Source: an uncultured Kiritimatiellota bacterium (GTDB lineage Bacteria; Verrucomicrobiota; Kiritimatiellia; RFP12; UBA1067). Taken from it: a DNA stretch of 64,000 nucleotides. This document shows positions 35,632 through 43,413 of the stretch, piece after piece. The translations under genes were made by a program, and so were the position numbers. The DNA is taken from NCBI GenBank assembly GCA_934635385.1, contig CAKTZI010000014.1:19253-83252 (forward strand), given 5' to 3'. Under the pieces are notes generated by a model. That model was not told the origin of the DNA. It did not search any database and saw only the letters and a list, made by a program, of their open reading frames with translations. Each line of letters starts with the position of its first letter. The stretch's first letter is position 1.

Positions 35632-35966
35632 GCCGCGCTCCCGTCCCGGTCGCGCGACCGCTTCCGGCGCTCGGCCGCCGTCCATTCGGCGACGCCCCGC
35701 GTGTAGGCGACGCCGAACGCCCGCAGCGCCCGCATCCCGCCGCGTATCTCGCTCAGCTCCAGCGCGTCCATCCGCCCCGGCTCCGTCAGCCGCCGCGCCA
35801 GCTCGTCGAACACGTGCCGCGCGATCAGCAGCGGCATCTGCCGCGCCCGCTCGTGCGTCGCCTCGAAGAACGCGCGCGCCGTCGCGTCGTCCACGTCCGC
35901 GACATTCGCAAACGAGAACGAATCGTCAGCGGCCTCCGACCTGCGCCTGAATCCAGGCATCTTCAT
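35628..35966 (-). CDS. Small protein before terL, possible terminase small subunit (112 aa)
   Basis: GGGAGGTGCTGG precedes the ATG at 35966 (MKMPGFRRRSEAADDSFSFA). The protein is helical and Arg-rich at its C-terminus (AERRKRSRDRDGSAA), and it overlaps terL by 4 bp. Position and DNA-binding character make it a TerS candidate, although no helix-turn-helix is obvious. The longer in-frame start upstream runs through a microsatellite and is rejected. Confidence 0.62.
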   Translation of the reverse strand: MKMPGFRRRSEAADDSFSFANVADVDDATARAFFEATHERARQMPLLIARHVFDELARRLTEPGRMDALELSEIRGGMRALRAFGVAYTRGVAEWTAAERRKRSRDRDGSAA

Positions 35967-35980
35967 CCAGCACCTCCCTT

Positions 35981-36020
35981 TCGACCATTCGATCATTCGA
36001 TCATTCGACCATTCGATCAT
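35981..36020. repeat. 8-bp microsatellite (TCGACCAT/TCGATCAT)
   Basis: About five units of TCGA(C/T)CAT lie between two late genes, just upstream of the possible TerS start. Copy-number change here would alter the spacing of the ribosome-binding region. Confidence 0.9.
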
Positions 36021-36424
36021 TTCTTCTTGCCCTCGGCCCACGTCTGCGCCACGGGGTCCCAGTGCCACCACTTGCCGCGAACGAACCGCTCGCTCACCTT
36101 GCCGAGGCGGCACACGTGGCCGTTCGCGCTGTTGCCGTCGTTCCAGTTGCCGTCCTCGGCCTGCCAGTGGTAGCGCCGCTGCATGTCGTCCCAGAAGCCC
36201 TGTCCGGCCTCCGTCAGCACCTCCTTGCCCTCCGTCCGCACGGCGTTCAGCACCGCGAGACGGCTCTTCGCGCCGACGCGGCCCTCGCCGCGCTTCGCGC
36301 CGACCTGACGCCGCAGGTCGTAGAGCGCCTTCGACTGCGCGATCTCCAGCTTCTTCTCCTGCTCCATCCGCGCGCACCGCGCGAGATAACGGTTGTCGAC
36401 CGTCGGCCTTGACTTGATTCTCAT
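36017..36424 (-). CDS. Phage protein of unknown function (135 aa)
   Basis: The ATG at 36424 overlaps the preceding stop by 4 bp. The N-terminal half is helical and basic (RYLARCARMEQEKKLEIAQS), and the C-terminal half is Trp-rich (QRRYHWQAEDGNWNDGNS, KWWHWDPVAQTWAEGKKK). No family is recognised. Position between helicase and terminase suggests a replication or packaging accessory. Confidence 0.65.
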   Translation of the reverse strand: MRIKSRPTVDNRYLARCARMEQEKKLEIAQSKALYDLRRQVGAKRGEGRVGAKSRLAVLNAVRTEGKEVLTEAGQGFWDDMQRRYHWQAEDGNWNDGNSANGHVCRLGKVSERFVRGKWWHWDPVAQTWAEGKKK

Positions 36425-36618
36425 AGCAGTTCCTCCGTGTATTTCGGCAAGACGATTCGCTTCGGCACGCCGCCCGGCGCGCCAGATCCACCGTCCCCGT
36501 CCGTGAACGGCAGCCTGTGTTCGCAGCCCGTGCCGCCGGACGACTTCTCGCTGAAGTAGCGCCCGAACGTCCGGCGGCACGTCTCGCGGCAACCGCACGT
36601 CGCGCAGCTATTTCGCAT
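36421..36618 (-). CDS. Small Cys-rich phage protein (65 aa)
   Basis: MRNSCATCGCRETCRRTFGR has four Cys within ten residues, with a fifth (GCEHR) later, so metal binding is possible. It overlaps the helicase stop by 11 bp and the next gene by 4 bp. No function is known. Confidence 0.62.
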   Translation of the reverse strand: MRNSCATCGCRETCRRTFGRYFSEKSSGGTGCEHRLPFTDGDGGSGAPGGVPKRIVLPKYTEELL

Positions 36619-38359
36619 CGCCCGCCTCCGCCTCCATGAACGTGCCGCACCCGTACTGGTCGCGCACGAACTGCCGCACGTCGCGGTGCTGCGCGCGCTC
36701 CTCCGCGATCCGCCTGCGCATCTCCTCGTAGGTCTCGCCGGGGATCTTGTAGCCGCGGTTCGGCATCGCGCCCGTCACTTCAAGGATCCAGTCCTGCCGC
36801 GTGTAGATCCAGTCGTCCAGCAGCTGCTCGAACTGCTGCACGGGCGCCTCGATCGTCTTCCCGTTCAGGACGATCTCCGACTTCGGCGCGAGGTGGTTGC
36901 CGGGACGGAACATCAGGTAGTTCGGGTAGAACACGAACGGCATCTTCGCCGGCCCGCCCTGGCGGTTCTTGATCACGTCCACCCACATCGGGCGCAGAAT
37001 CTTCGCGAGCGAGAGCTGGCCGCCGCGCCGGTTGCGCGCCGCGTCCTCGTCCGCGTCCACGACAAGCCCCTCGTCGACGAGGCGGTCGTCCCTGTCGCCG
37101 AACGCGAGCTGCGTCGGCGGGTTGGCGTCCCAGTACTTCGCGATCTGCTGGTCCTTGTACATGACGAGGATCGTCTCCGCCGCGCGGGCGATCTCGCTGG
37201 AGTCGCCGAGGTCGTCGAGCTCCGCGCCGCGCCCCTCCTTGCGCGCCTCGGTCGCGAAGTTCTTGTTGAGCTGCACGAGGCAGACGACGGGGATCTTCAG
37301 CTCCTTCGAGAGCCGGTGCATGGCCTGCGTCGCGTACTTGACGCGCAGGTAGGCGAGGTCGCTCTTCGTGTCCTCCGGGTTCACGAGCTGCAGGTAGTCC
37401 ACGATGATCGCCTTCCAGCCGAGCGACTTCACGCCCCGGTAGGCGATCTCGCGGATGCGCTTGTCGCCGTCGGCCTCCGTGATCCACACGTTGTTGAAGT
37501 TCGCGACCTCGCTCCAGCCCTCCGCGAAGAGGTCGACGTCGCCCTTCGGCGCGCCGAAGTTGAGGCGCGCGAGCGACACCTGCGAGAGGACGGCGGGATA
37601 GCGGTCGGCGAGCTGCGCCGCGCTCATGTCGATGCAGACGTAGCCGTGCTTCACGCCCGCGAGGTTCCAGTAGGCCGAGAGGTCGACGCTCATCGCTGTC
37701 TTGCCCTGCCCCGGCAGCGCGGCGACGATGTGAAGTCCCGGCTTGAGGCCCGTGTAGATCTGGTTCAGGCACTGCCATGGCCACGGCAGCCCGTCGAGGT
37801 ACTTCCAGTTGTGCTTCACGAAGCGCTCCTCGTGCAGCTTCAGCTTCTTCTCGATCGACTCGCGCATGAAGTCCGCCAGCTGCATGAGTTCGCGGTCGCC
37901 CTGCGCAAGCGTGTCCTGAAGGTTTCGGAGCGTGTGCGAGAACGACTCGACCGACTCCACCACGTTGTCGGGCGTGAGCTCCTTCAGGAACTCGTAGCCG
38001 CTCTTGTGGACGATGTGGTAGACGTGCCGCCGCCGGAGCTGGCCGATGTAGTGCTCCAGGTGCGCGGTGGTCGTGTAGGCGTCGATCAGCTCCTGGTAGG
38101 CGTCCATGAGGCCGGTGCCGTCCTTGATGCGGTTGACGACCTTGAACATGTCCACGAAGCCGAACTCCTTGAACTCGGCCATCAGCGCCTCGAAGATCTT
38201 CTGGTAGCGCGGGTCGCGGAACCAGTCCGGCGCGACGCCCTGCTCCTCGACCGTGCGGAAGCAGTGCGCGTCCTCGGCCGCGCCAGTCGCGCCCATGCAC
38301 GATCCGGCGAGGCACGAGAGGAACTGCAGCTCCGGGTTCTCGACATCAATCAGTTTCAT
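36608..38359 (-). CDS. DnaB-like replicative helicase (583 aa)
   Basis: An N-terminal helical domain (~1-170) resembles the DnaB N-domain. It is followed by a RecA-fold with Walker A AALPGQGKTAMSVD (~residue 225), Walker B KAIIVDYLQLVNP (~residue 310) and the polar segment PVVCLVQLNKN. The C-terminal ~150 residues extend beyond the usual DnaB end (typical length ~450-500). The protein would unwind DNA at the phage origin. It begins 14 bp inside the preceding small gene and lies downstream of the origin-like, AT-rich island. Confidence 0.9.
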   Translation of the reverse strand: MKLIDVENPELQFLSCLAGSCMGATGAAEDAHCFRTVEEQGVAPDWFRDPRYQKIFEALMAEFKEFGFVDMFKVVNRIKDGTGLMDAYQELIDAYTTTAHLEHYIGQLRRRHVYHIVHKSGYEFLKELTPDNVVESVESFSHTLRNLQDTLAQGDRELMQLADFMRESIEKKLKLHEERFVKHNWKYLDGLPWPWQCLNQIYTGLKPGLHIVAALPGQGKTAMSVDLSAYWNLAGVKHGYVCIDMSAAQLADRYPAVLSQVSLARLNFGAPKGDVDLFAEGWSEVANFNNVWITEADGDKRIREIAYRGVKSLGWKAIIVDYLQLVNPEDTKSDLAYLRVKYATQAMHRLSKELKIPVVCLVQLNKNFATEARKEGRGAELDDLGDSSEIARAAETILVMYKDQQIAKYWDANPPTQLAFGDRDDRLVDEGLVVDADEDAARNRRGGQLSLAKILRPMWVDVIKNRQGGPAKMPFVFYPNYLMFRPGNHLAPKSEIVLNGKTIEAPVQQFEQLLDDWIYTRQDWILEVTGAMPNRGYKIPGETYEEMRRRIAEERAQHRDVRQFVRDQYGCGTFMEAEAGDAK

Positions 38360-38555
38360 TGCTTTCGTTTCCTTTCAGTTCGTCGATTCTATTCAGGCAA
38401 GCCAGTTCCAACTCGCAGTAATCCCTCCAATCGTGGTCGAGGTCGTCGACTGCCGCGAGATCGGAAGACCTGTGAAACCACAGCGCGTCATTTACAAGTT
38501 TAGCGGTGTCAGTCTCCTTCGCGATCTGCTCCAGCAGTTTCTTCTTGCCTCTCAT
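38346..38555 (-). CDS. Small helical phage protein (69 aa)
   Basis: MRGKKKLLEQIAKETDTAKL begins at 38555, overlapping the preceding stop by 4 bp, and it ends 14 bp inside the helicase gene. It is charged and helical with WRDYCELELACLNRIDELKG. It may be a helicase loader or partner by position only. Confidence 0.62.
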   Translation of the reverse strand: MRGKKKLLEQIAKETDTAKLVNDALWFHRSSDLAAVDDLDHDWRDYCELELACLNRIDELKGNESNETD

Positions 38556-38881
38556 TCCGCGCCTCCCGCCTTTTCGAGGGCGGCGCGCGCCATGCGGAAG
38601 ACTTCGCAACCGTTCTCGCAAGGCAAGCGTTTCCCGATTTCCGTGTCCTTGCAGAACTTGCACATCTCGCCGACGCACAGGCGCAACGCCTCGTAGAGTT
38701 CCGGCGCGGCGGCGATCAGCCGCGCGTTCGGTTCGTCCGCCACCTCGGCTGCCGGAATGGAACTCCAGTCGTATTCCACGACAGACGTGTTGTCCGCCGC
38801 AAGTATCTCGCCGTATACGGAGCAATCGCCACGCTTCGTCCACGGCGCGGGGCTGATGCCCAGCTGTTCAAGCGTCTTCAT
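38552..38881 (-). CDS. Phage protein with NARLIAAAPELYEAL motif (109 aa)
   Basis: The NARLIAAAPELYEALRLC segment is a widespread signature of small phage proteins of unknown function. The N-terminal part (GISPAPWTKRGDCSVYGEIL) also matches that group. Cys residues in CKFCKD and CENGC may bind metal. It is in the replication gene cluster and overlaps the next gene by 4 bp. Confidence 0.78.
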   Translation of the reverse strand: MKTLEQLGISPAPWTKRGDCSVYGEILAADNTSVVEYDWSSIPAAEVADEPNARLIAAAPELYEALRLCVGEMCKFCKDTEIGKRLPCENGCEVFRMARAALEKAGGAE

Positions 38882-38894
38882 GTGCCTACCCCCT

Positions 38895-39494
38895 TCAGAT
38901 CAGATCAAACTTCACCTCGTTGCACACCGTGTCCGGATCGACCGTCGGCGCGGCGCGCGTGTTGCCACGGCGCGGCGGCTCGGCGAACCTCCCGTCATAG
39001 AGCCAGTCCGTGATCCGGTTCGGCGCCCACTGGAAATCGTCGGACTTCCAGACCGCCAGCCACCGGCGGTAGCCGTCCAGCACCTCGGCGGCAGAATTTT
39101 TTTTCAAGACCGATCGAAGGCATTTCCGCAATTTCCCTCGGTTGACCTTGTACCGATACGAGCCCTCGATCTCGGCCGCGACGGCCTTGACGTCCGGCGC
39201 CGCGCCTCCCGCGTCAGCCTCGTCGCCGACGTCCGCCCCGTCCTGTGCCGGGCGCGTCCGCGGCTGGCCGTCCCCTTCTGCGGCGTCGAGGCCCAGCGCA
39301 GCGACAGGGTCGTCAAGCGCGCTCCCCGGCTGGCGAGACTCATCGGGCGAACTCTCCCCCTGCAATCCCTCGGGGGATTTAGGGGGAATATCTCTATCTC
39401 TATCTGTATCATTGGTATTGGTATTGGTATTGGTATTGTATGACGTTATTGGGGGGGGGGCAATAATGTTTTGAAACATTATTAGACCCCTCAA
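38895..39494 (-). CDS. C-terminal part of a split phage replication protein
   Basis: This frame (start ATG 39494 or 39479) overlaps the upstream gene by 71-86 bp. Its first residues are a linker (SYNTNTNTNTNDTDRDRD) encoded by the same 6-bp repeat that reads QYQYQYQYQ in the upstream frame. The C-terminus (KLRKCLRSVLKKN, RRWLAVWKSDDFQWAPNRIT, DWLYDGRF) resembles the end of phage replisome organiser proteins. I think the two frames were or are one protein, joined across a C10 run at 39451-39460. Either an indel or ribosomal slippage would connect them. Confidence 0.68.
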   Translation of the reverse strand: MRGLIMFQNIIAPPPITSYNTNTNTNTNDTDRDRDIPPKSPEGLQGESSPDESRQPGSALDDPVAALGLDAAEGDGQPRTRPAQDGADVGDEADAGGAAPDVKAVAAEIEGSYRYKVNRGKLRKCLRSVLKKNSAAEVLDGYRRWLAVWKSDDFQWAPNRITDWLYDGRFAEPPRRGNTRAAPTVDPDTVCNEVKFDLI

Positions 39495-39960
39495 TAATAT
39501 TAGTGGATTTGGAGCGGGGATTGCGCGTTTCTTGTGGCACTAACGTTATTGGCGGCGAATCAAGCCTATCACTAATGTTAGTTATCACGCCACTAACGTT
39601 ATTTGAACCGTGAATAATGTTTGAAATCATTAGTATGGCGTCGTTTAGGAAGGATACGTTTGTCTCGTAGTATTCCTTGAACCATTCCGGGCATTTCGCC
39701 TTCGGATTGTTGTAGTACTTGTTCAGGCGGTCGAGTTCCTTGCGCCGCGACTCGGCGCAGGCGAGCGTGATCGCCAGGTAGCCGCGCACCATCGACGACG
39801 CCAGCATCTTCGACATGCCGTCGGCTGTCGCATCAAACTCGCTCGGATAGAGGACGGAGCGCAGGATGTCGCCGACCTGCTGGCTCGTGAGTTCCTTGTT
39901 GCGGATCACGGCCTTCATCTCGTCCGTGATCACGTTTCCGATCTTGATTCCCTTCTTCAT
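39409..39960 (-). CDS. N-terminal part of a split phage replication protein (183 aa)
   Basis: MKKGIKIGNVITDEMKAVIR and LTSQQVGDILRSVLYPSEFD resemble the DUF6291-like N-terminal domain of phage replication proteins. Translation runs into the AT-rich repeat island, then a Pro run (C10) and QYQYQYQYQ before the stop. The ATG at 39960 overlaps the preceding gene by 4 bp. In related proteins such Asn/Thr or Gln/Tyr linkers lie in the middle of the chain, which supports a frameshift relation with the next frame. Confidence 0.72.
   Translation of the reverse strand: MKKGIKIGNVITDEMKAVIRNKELTSQQVGDILRSVLYPSEFDATADGMSKMLASSMVRGYLAITLACAESRRKELDRLNKYYNNPKAKCPEWFKEYYETNVSFLNDAILMISNIIHGSNNVSGVITNISDRLDSPPITLVPQETRNPRSKSTNIIEGSNNVSKHYCPPPNNVIQYQYQYQYQ
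39440..39640. other. AT-rich island with iteron-like repeats, candidate phage replication origin
   Basis: The coding (minus) strand carries AATAACGTTAGTG twice (~39540 and ~39590), ACTAACATTAGTGAT and shorter variants (AATAACGTCAT, TCTAATAATGTT), in a GC-rich surrounding. The repeats lie in the 3' part of a replication-protein gene, where many phages place their origin. Confidence 0.5.
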
Positions 39961-40250
39961 TTCTTTCCTTTCTTCTTCCGATAGTTCATGGTTGCCTTCC
40001 GCACGATCGCGCGCTTCCTGTCGCCAGGCGCGACGACCGAGAGGGCGATCCTCCCGTCCGCCCGCTCGACGCGCAGGACACCCGCCCTGCGCAGCGTCTC
40101 CGCGCGTCCCGACCAGCCCGGCCCGAACACGTCGTCGGCATCCGTCGCAAGCCCCTCGAAGCGGTTCTTGAACGTGAGCCGTATCTTCGCCAGCAGGCCC
40201 GCCTCGCCGTCGCCGAAGCGGCTCAGCCTCACCTCGTCGCTCCAGTTCAT
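39957..40250 (-). CDS. Small basic phage protein (97 aa)
   Basis: The ATG at 40250 shares a base with the preceding TGA. MNWSDEVRLSRFGDGEAGLL leads to a winged-helix-like region (SGRAETLRRAGVLRVERADG) and a very basic tail (KATMNYRKKKGKK). It is probably a DNA-binding accessory of the replication operon. A longer in-frame extension upstream is a shadow. Confidence 0.65.
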   Translation of the reverse strand: MNWSDEVRLSRFGDGEAGLLAKIRLTFKNRFEGLATDADDVFGPGWSGRAETLRRAGVLRVERADGRIALSVVAPGDRKRAIVRKATMNYRKKKGKK

Positions 40251-40729
40251 CAGTAGACGCAGGCGTTGAGGTCGGCGCGCGCGGACAGCACGCCGTCGTT
40301 GTCGAAGCAGTCGAAGATCTCGCGCAGGTGCATGCGCGTCGAGTCCTTCACCCACACGATCCGGCGCTCGCCCGTCGCCACGAGGTCGACGATGGCGCGC
40401 TGCGGGTTCGGCACGACGGCCATGAGCCGACAGCTGGCGACACGGTCGCCCTCGGCAATCGGCACGAGCCGGTCGAAGTCCGGCGTGACGTGCAGCTCGA
40501 CGGCCTTGCGCGCGATCCAGTCCCACGTCATGCCGGCGTGAAGCCCGACGCAATCCCAGTCCACGCCCCGGCTCTCGGACGTCCGTGCGGCCGCAATCAC
40601 GCGCCGCCGGATCCGCAGGGCGTTGCACACGCAGACGTCGCCGTAGACCTGCGGCGGCTTTTTTTGCGCGCCCTGCGGCGCGGCTTTTTTTACGGCGCAC
40701 TCCATGCGCGCCCTGAATGACCTTGCCAT
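40250..40729 (-). CDS. Phage early protein of unknown function (159 aa)
   Basis: GGAGAGGGAC precedes the ATG at 40729. It opens the leftward replication operon next to the divergent regulatory gap. The sequence is mixed alpha/beta with WDWIARKAVELHVTPDFDRL and GERRIVWVKDSTRMHLREI. No family is recognised. Confidence 0.65.
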   Translation of the reverse strand: MARSFRARMECAVKKAAPQGAQKKPPQVYGDVCVCNALRIRRRVIAAARTSESRGVDWDCVGLHAGMTWDWIARKAVELHVTPDFDRLVPIAEGDRVASCRLMAVVPNPQRAIVDLVATGERRIVWVKDSTRMHLREIFDCFDNDGVLSARADLNACVY

Positions 40730-41022
40730 GTCCCTCTCCCTTCTGGCTTTCGCCTTGTCCCGTTGATGAATGTATTTTAGTTAGAAGGCCCCCGCGCGAG
40801 CGCCCCCGGCATCCCCCCCGCCCCCAGGGGGGCATGAAGAATCGGACGCCGGACGGGCGGACTGTTCGGAGCCTGAATCGCCCGAATTCCCTGCCGGAAT
40901 TCCAATGCAACACAAATTATTACACAAAGCATTTGAAATGTCCTTGTTTTTCAATGCGTCATGGCTCTGTGGAATAGAGCAACAGAGTATCAAAACTAAA
41001 CCAGAAAGGCAAGAGAAGTGGT
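40730..41022. promoter_or_regulatory. Divergent regulatory gap between leftward replication and rightward genes
   Basis: No gene is seen here. It separates the leftward early/late operon from the rightward block, as a phage switch region would. It contains GC-rich inverted repeats (CCCCCAGGGGGG, ~40823-40845), an AT-rich stretch with AATTATTACAC (~40915) and a small palindrome GCTCTGTGGAATAGAGC (~40970-40986), an inverted version of which recurs at ~44043. I could not fix promoters with confidence. Confidence 0.5.
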
Positions 41023-41268
41023 ATGAAGACTGGGGCGCGAAGCGGACAGGCCGCGACGGTGGAGATCGACCTCCGTGACGAATGGCTGGGCGCATTCGTC
41101 ACGATGGGGCGGCTGAAAGAATGCCTTCGCAGCTTGCGTCAGAATGTCAGGACGCCCGGCGAGAAGAAGGCGATCACGGCCATGCTTGACAAGCTCCAAC
41201 GGTTCGCGCGGTATGCAAACGCCGCCGCTAACGTCGCGCAGGTGACACGCGCCGTCAATGCGCGGTGA
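41023..41268 (+). CDS. Small phage protein (81 aa)
   Basis: AAGAGAAG lies upstream of the ATG. The protein has a short beta segment (TVEIDLRDEWLGAFVTM) and two basic helices (RLKECLRSLRQNVRTPGEKK). It is the first gene of the rightward block. Function unknown. Confidence 0.6.
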   Translation: MKTGARSGQAATVEIDLRDEWLGAFVTMGRLKECLRSLRQNVRTPGEKKAITAMLDKLQRFARYANAAANVAQVTRAVNAR

Positions 41269-41287
41269 GGGAAAGGAGGAATGTAAG

Positions 41288-42034
41288 ATGATGCTTGACT
41301 TTAAGAGAAGCCTGATTTGCACGAAGCCGAAGAACGCGAAGCGGTTCTGGAATCCGTGGTCGCGCACGGTCAAGTTCACGATGCCGTGCGACACTCTACT
41401 TATCTACTTATGCGAAGATCCGGCCCTTGCAAGTCAGGCGCGTGCCATCGGAAAGTTCGAGTATGACGCGGGTGCGGACATTGACCGGTATGCGCTCGGC
41501 TGTTCGGCTCGTGTAGAAAACCTTGAGTGCTGCGCCGCGTATGAGAAGATGCGGCAGCTCGTTCACGGACATGCGCTCGACGGTCGGAAACTCGACCGTC
41601 AGGCCGTCACCGTTGACATCGAGACCGATCCGCGTAACGGAAAAAAGCGCATCACCCGTGTTTGTGACGGTGACGGACGCTGTGGGCCAATCTCCGTCGA
41701 GGCATGCGACAGCCTTGGCCCTTGGGTTGATGAACTGAGCAAGGAATGCGAGAACTGCAGCTATCGCCGCAATGCTGCCGACGACAAGGTTGGCAAGGGA
41801 AAGGGTGTCGCTGAGGGTAAGGGCTTTGAGGAAGTTCATGGCGGCATTATAGCATTTATTCTGTTTGCGATTGTCTCGGCGCTGCTTCTTGCCTTGTGCG
41901 GGTGCAGTGGTGGTGTGTCGATTATTGACTCTCCGATCACCGCCATACGCGATCAGACAAAAGTACTTGAGAGCATCGACAAGAGCCTGAAGACGATTGC
42001 CGCCGCGCATGGCGCACAGGACATCAGGAGGTAA
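41288..42034 (+). CDS. Ambiguous plus-strand frame with lipoprotein-like end, antisense to another gene
   Basis: GGAGGAATGTAAG precedes the ATG at 41288, a convincing start (MMLDFKRSLICTKPKNAKRF). The 3' end (VSALLLALCGCSGGVS) looks like a lipobox with a short helical tail (QTKVLESIDKSLKTIAA). The middle (41408-41839) is antisense to a better-looking minus-strand gene and reads as Cys-rich filler. Possibilities are a real protein, or two short genes (one with a non-ATG start near 41844) flanking an inserted antisense gene. Confidence is low. Confidence 0.38.
   Translation: MMLDFKRSLICTKPKNAKRFWNPWSRTVKFTMPCDTLLIYLCEDPALASQARAIGKFEYDAGADIDRYALGCSARVENLECCAAYEKMRQLVHGHALDGRKLDRQAVTVDIETDPRNGKKRITRVCDGDGRCGPISVEACDSLGPWVDELSKECENCSYRRNAADDKVGKGKGVAEGKGFEEVHGGIIAFILFAIVSALLLALCGCSGGVSIIDSPITAIRDQTKVLESIDKSLKTIAAAHGAQDIRR
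41408..41839 (-). CDS. Membrane-anchored beta-domain protein (143 aa) encoded antisense
   Basis: MNFLKALTLSDTLSLANLVV leads a transmembrane helix (GSIAAIAAVLAFLAQFI), followed by an Ig-like domain (ASVTVTNTGDALFSVTRIGL) of about 95 residues. The extended -10 TGC-TATAAT (41846-41851) ends 6 nt before the ATG, so the gene has its own leaderless promoter. It runs against the surrounding plus-strand genes. Such single genes with their own promoter are typical phage morons. Confidence 0.62.
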   Translation of the reverse strand: MNFLKALTLSDTLSLANLVVGSIAAIAAVLAFLAQFINPRAKAVACLDGDWPTASVTVTNTGDALFSVTRIGLDVNGDGLTVEFPTVERMSVNELPHLLIRGAALKVFYTSRTAERIPVNVRTRVILELSDGTRLTCKGRIFA

Positions 42035-42038
42035 ACGA

Positions 42039-42575
42039 ATGAAAGACGGCGAAACGGAAGACAAGGTCATCCAGCAGATCCGCAAGCTGCAGGCACTGGC
42101 GGATCGAGGCGTTGGCGGCGAGCAGATCAACGCGCGCGAAATGATCAACCGGCTGATGGACAAGTACGGCATCACGCCGGACCAGCTCGACATGCTGACG
42201 CTGAATCTCTACAGGTTCAGCTACTCGAACGCATGGGAGCGCAAGCTGATGAGCCAGCTCTTCTATTTGCTCGGCGACAAGGAGTGGAACTGCTATACCA
42301 TCCGAGGCAAGCGAAACGTTGTCCTTTACGAATGCTATCCGGAAGACTGGCTTGACGTCATTTCAAGATACGAGATCCTGAAGCGTGACTACGCCAATCA
42401 GCTGAAAGCCTTTTACCGTGCGTTCCTGACGAAGAACAACTTGCTTCTTCCATACGATCCTTCAAGCCCGACGCCCTCAAAAGAGGAGTTTGAGGAACTT
42501 CGTCTGGCGGAAGAGCTGGCCCTCGGAATCAGGCGGAGTGTCCTGCACAAGCAGCTTGAGGCAAAAGGAGAATGA
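42039..42575 (+). CDS. DUF2786-like phage protein (178 aa)
   Basis: AGGAGG lies 8 nt before the ATG at 42039. The N-terminal KVIQQIRKLQALADRGVGGE and AREMINRLMDKYGITPDQLD match the short helical domain found in DUF2786 phage proteins. The middle has aromatic segments (SYSNAWERKLMSQLFYLLGD). Function is unknown; the family is common in early regions. Confidence 0.68.
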   Translation: MKDGETEDKVIQQIRKLQALADRGVGGEQINAREMINRLMDKYGITPDQLDMLTLNLYRFSYSNAWERKLMSQLFYLLGDKEWNCYTIRGKRNVVLYECYPEDWLDVISRYEILKRDYANQLKAFYRAFLTKNNLLLPYDPSSPTPSKEEFEELRLAEELALGIRRSVLHKQLEAKGE

Positions 42576-42579
42576 GGCG

Positions 42580-42867
42580 ATGAAACACGACGTCAAACTT
42601 GAGCGCTGGAGTTCGTGGCGCAACCTGGAACGGACGAAGGGAATCAACATCCGGCTCTCGGAAAAGGAGTTCTACATCATCGATGGCTTGGCGTACTTGG
42701 AGCGTGTGCGCGCGTCAGACGTCATTCGCGGCGCGCTGATCTACGCGGGCGTCATTCCAGAACCGACAAAGGACGAGCGCGAGGCCACGCCCTCGGACGA
42801 CGAAGCGGGCACACCGTGCGCGCAGCCGGACGGCGAGGGCACAGACGAAAGCGAGGTGCAGTCATGA
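42580..42867 (+). CDS. Small putative DNA-binding protein, ribbon-helix-helix-like (95 aa)
   Basis: AAGGAG precedes the ATG at 42580. TKGINIRLSEKEFYIIDGLA followed by a second helix (VRASDVIRGALIYAGV) has the beta-helix-helix order of RHH repressors. An acidic tail follows. It could be the phage repressor or a regulator, since no CI-like gene is seen, but this is inference. Confidence 0.6.
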   Translation: MKHDVKLERWSSWRNLERTKGINIRLSEKEFYIIDGLAYLERVRASDVIRGALIYAGVIPEPTKDEREATPSDDEAGTPCAQPDGEGTDESEVQS

Positions 42868-43136
42868 GCGACGTGATCGAGGTGAACGCCGGCTACAAGC
42901 TGGTCGGACGGATGCGCGAAATGCCGCGCAAGATGTGCTTCGTCTGCGGACGGCAGGGCGACACGATCTCCGTGCTACTGGTCAGCGGCGTGACGACGTC
43001 CGAGGTGGTGCAGTGCGACCGCGAGTTCGCCACGGTGCGAACACCCGACGGATTTTACAACCTCATGCCGTGCAACAAGATTTCGGACGTCGCCGAGGTC
43101 GCCGACATCGTAGCAATCCTTCAGGAGGGACATTGA
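42864..43136 (+). CDS. Small phage protein with a CXXC motif (90 aa)
   Basis: The ATG overlaps the previous stop by 4 bp. KMCFVCGRQGDTISVLLVSG shows CXXC within a beta-rich region, suggesting a zinc ribbon or a compact beta barrel. Function unknown. Confidence 0.6.
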   Translation: MSDVIEVNAGYKLVGRMREMPRKMCFVCGRQGDTISVLLVSGVTTSEVVQCDREFATVRTPDGFYNLMPCNKISDVAEVADIVAILQEGH

Positions 43137-43137
43137 C

Positions 43138-43413
43138 ATGCCGCACACATTCAGAGGGCGTGGCAGTCTGATTGCGGCGCGCGCCAGCGTTCCGCGCGAT
43201 GCCGACGTGTGCCTGTGGACGATCTCCGAGGCCGCGCGCGCGACGGGCCTGAGCCGTGACATGATCAGACAGGCGATCAGTCTCTGGGAAGCGTCGCGCG
43301 GGGCTTTTGGCCTTGCGTTCGTGCGCAACTCGAACAGCGAGCGGCCTCGCATCCGCAAGTCACAGGTACTCGAATGGATCGAGAACATGGAGCAGAAGGC
43401 TGCGCACCGATGA
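43138..43413 (+). CDS. Putative HTH protein, excisionase-like (91 aa)
   Basis: LWTISEAARATGLSRDMIRQ is a helix-turn-helix of the MerR/excisionase type, with a following helix (RKSQVLEWIENMEQ) that matches the usual 'address' of excisionase-like proteins. It starts 2 nt after the previous stop (GGAGG upstream). It may be Xis or an early regulator. Confidence 0.65.
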   Translation: MPHTFRGRGSLIAARASVPRDADVCLWTISEAARATGLSRDMIRQAISLWEASRGAFGLAFVRNSNSERPRIRKSQVLEWIENMEQKAAHR

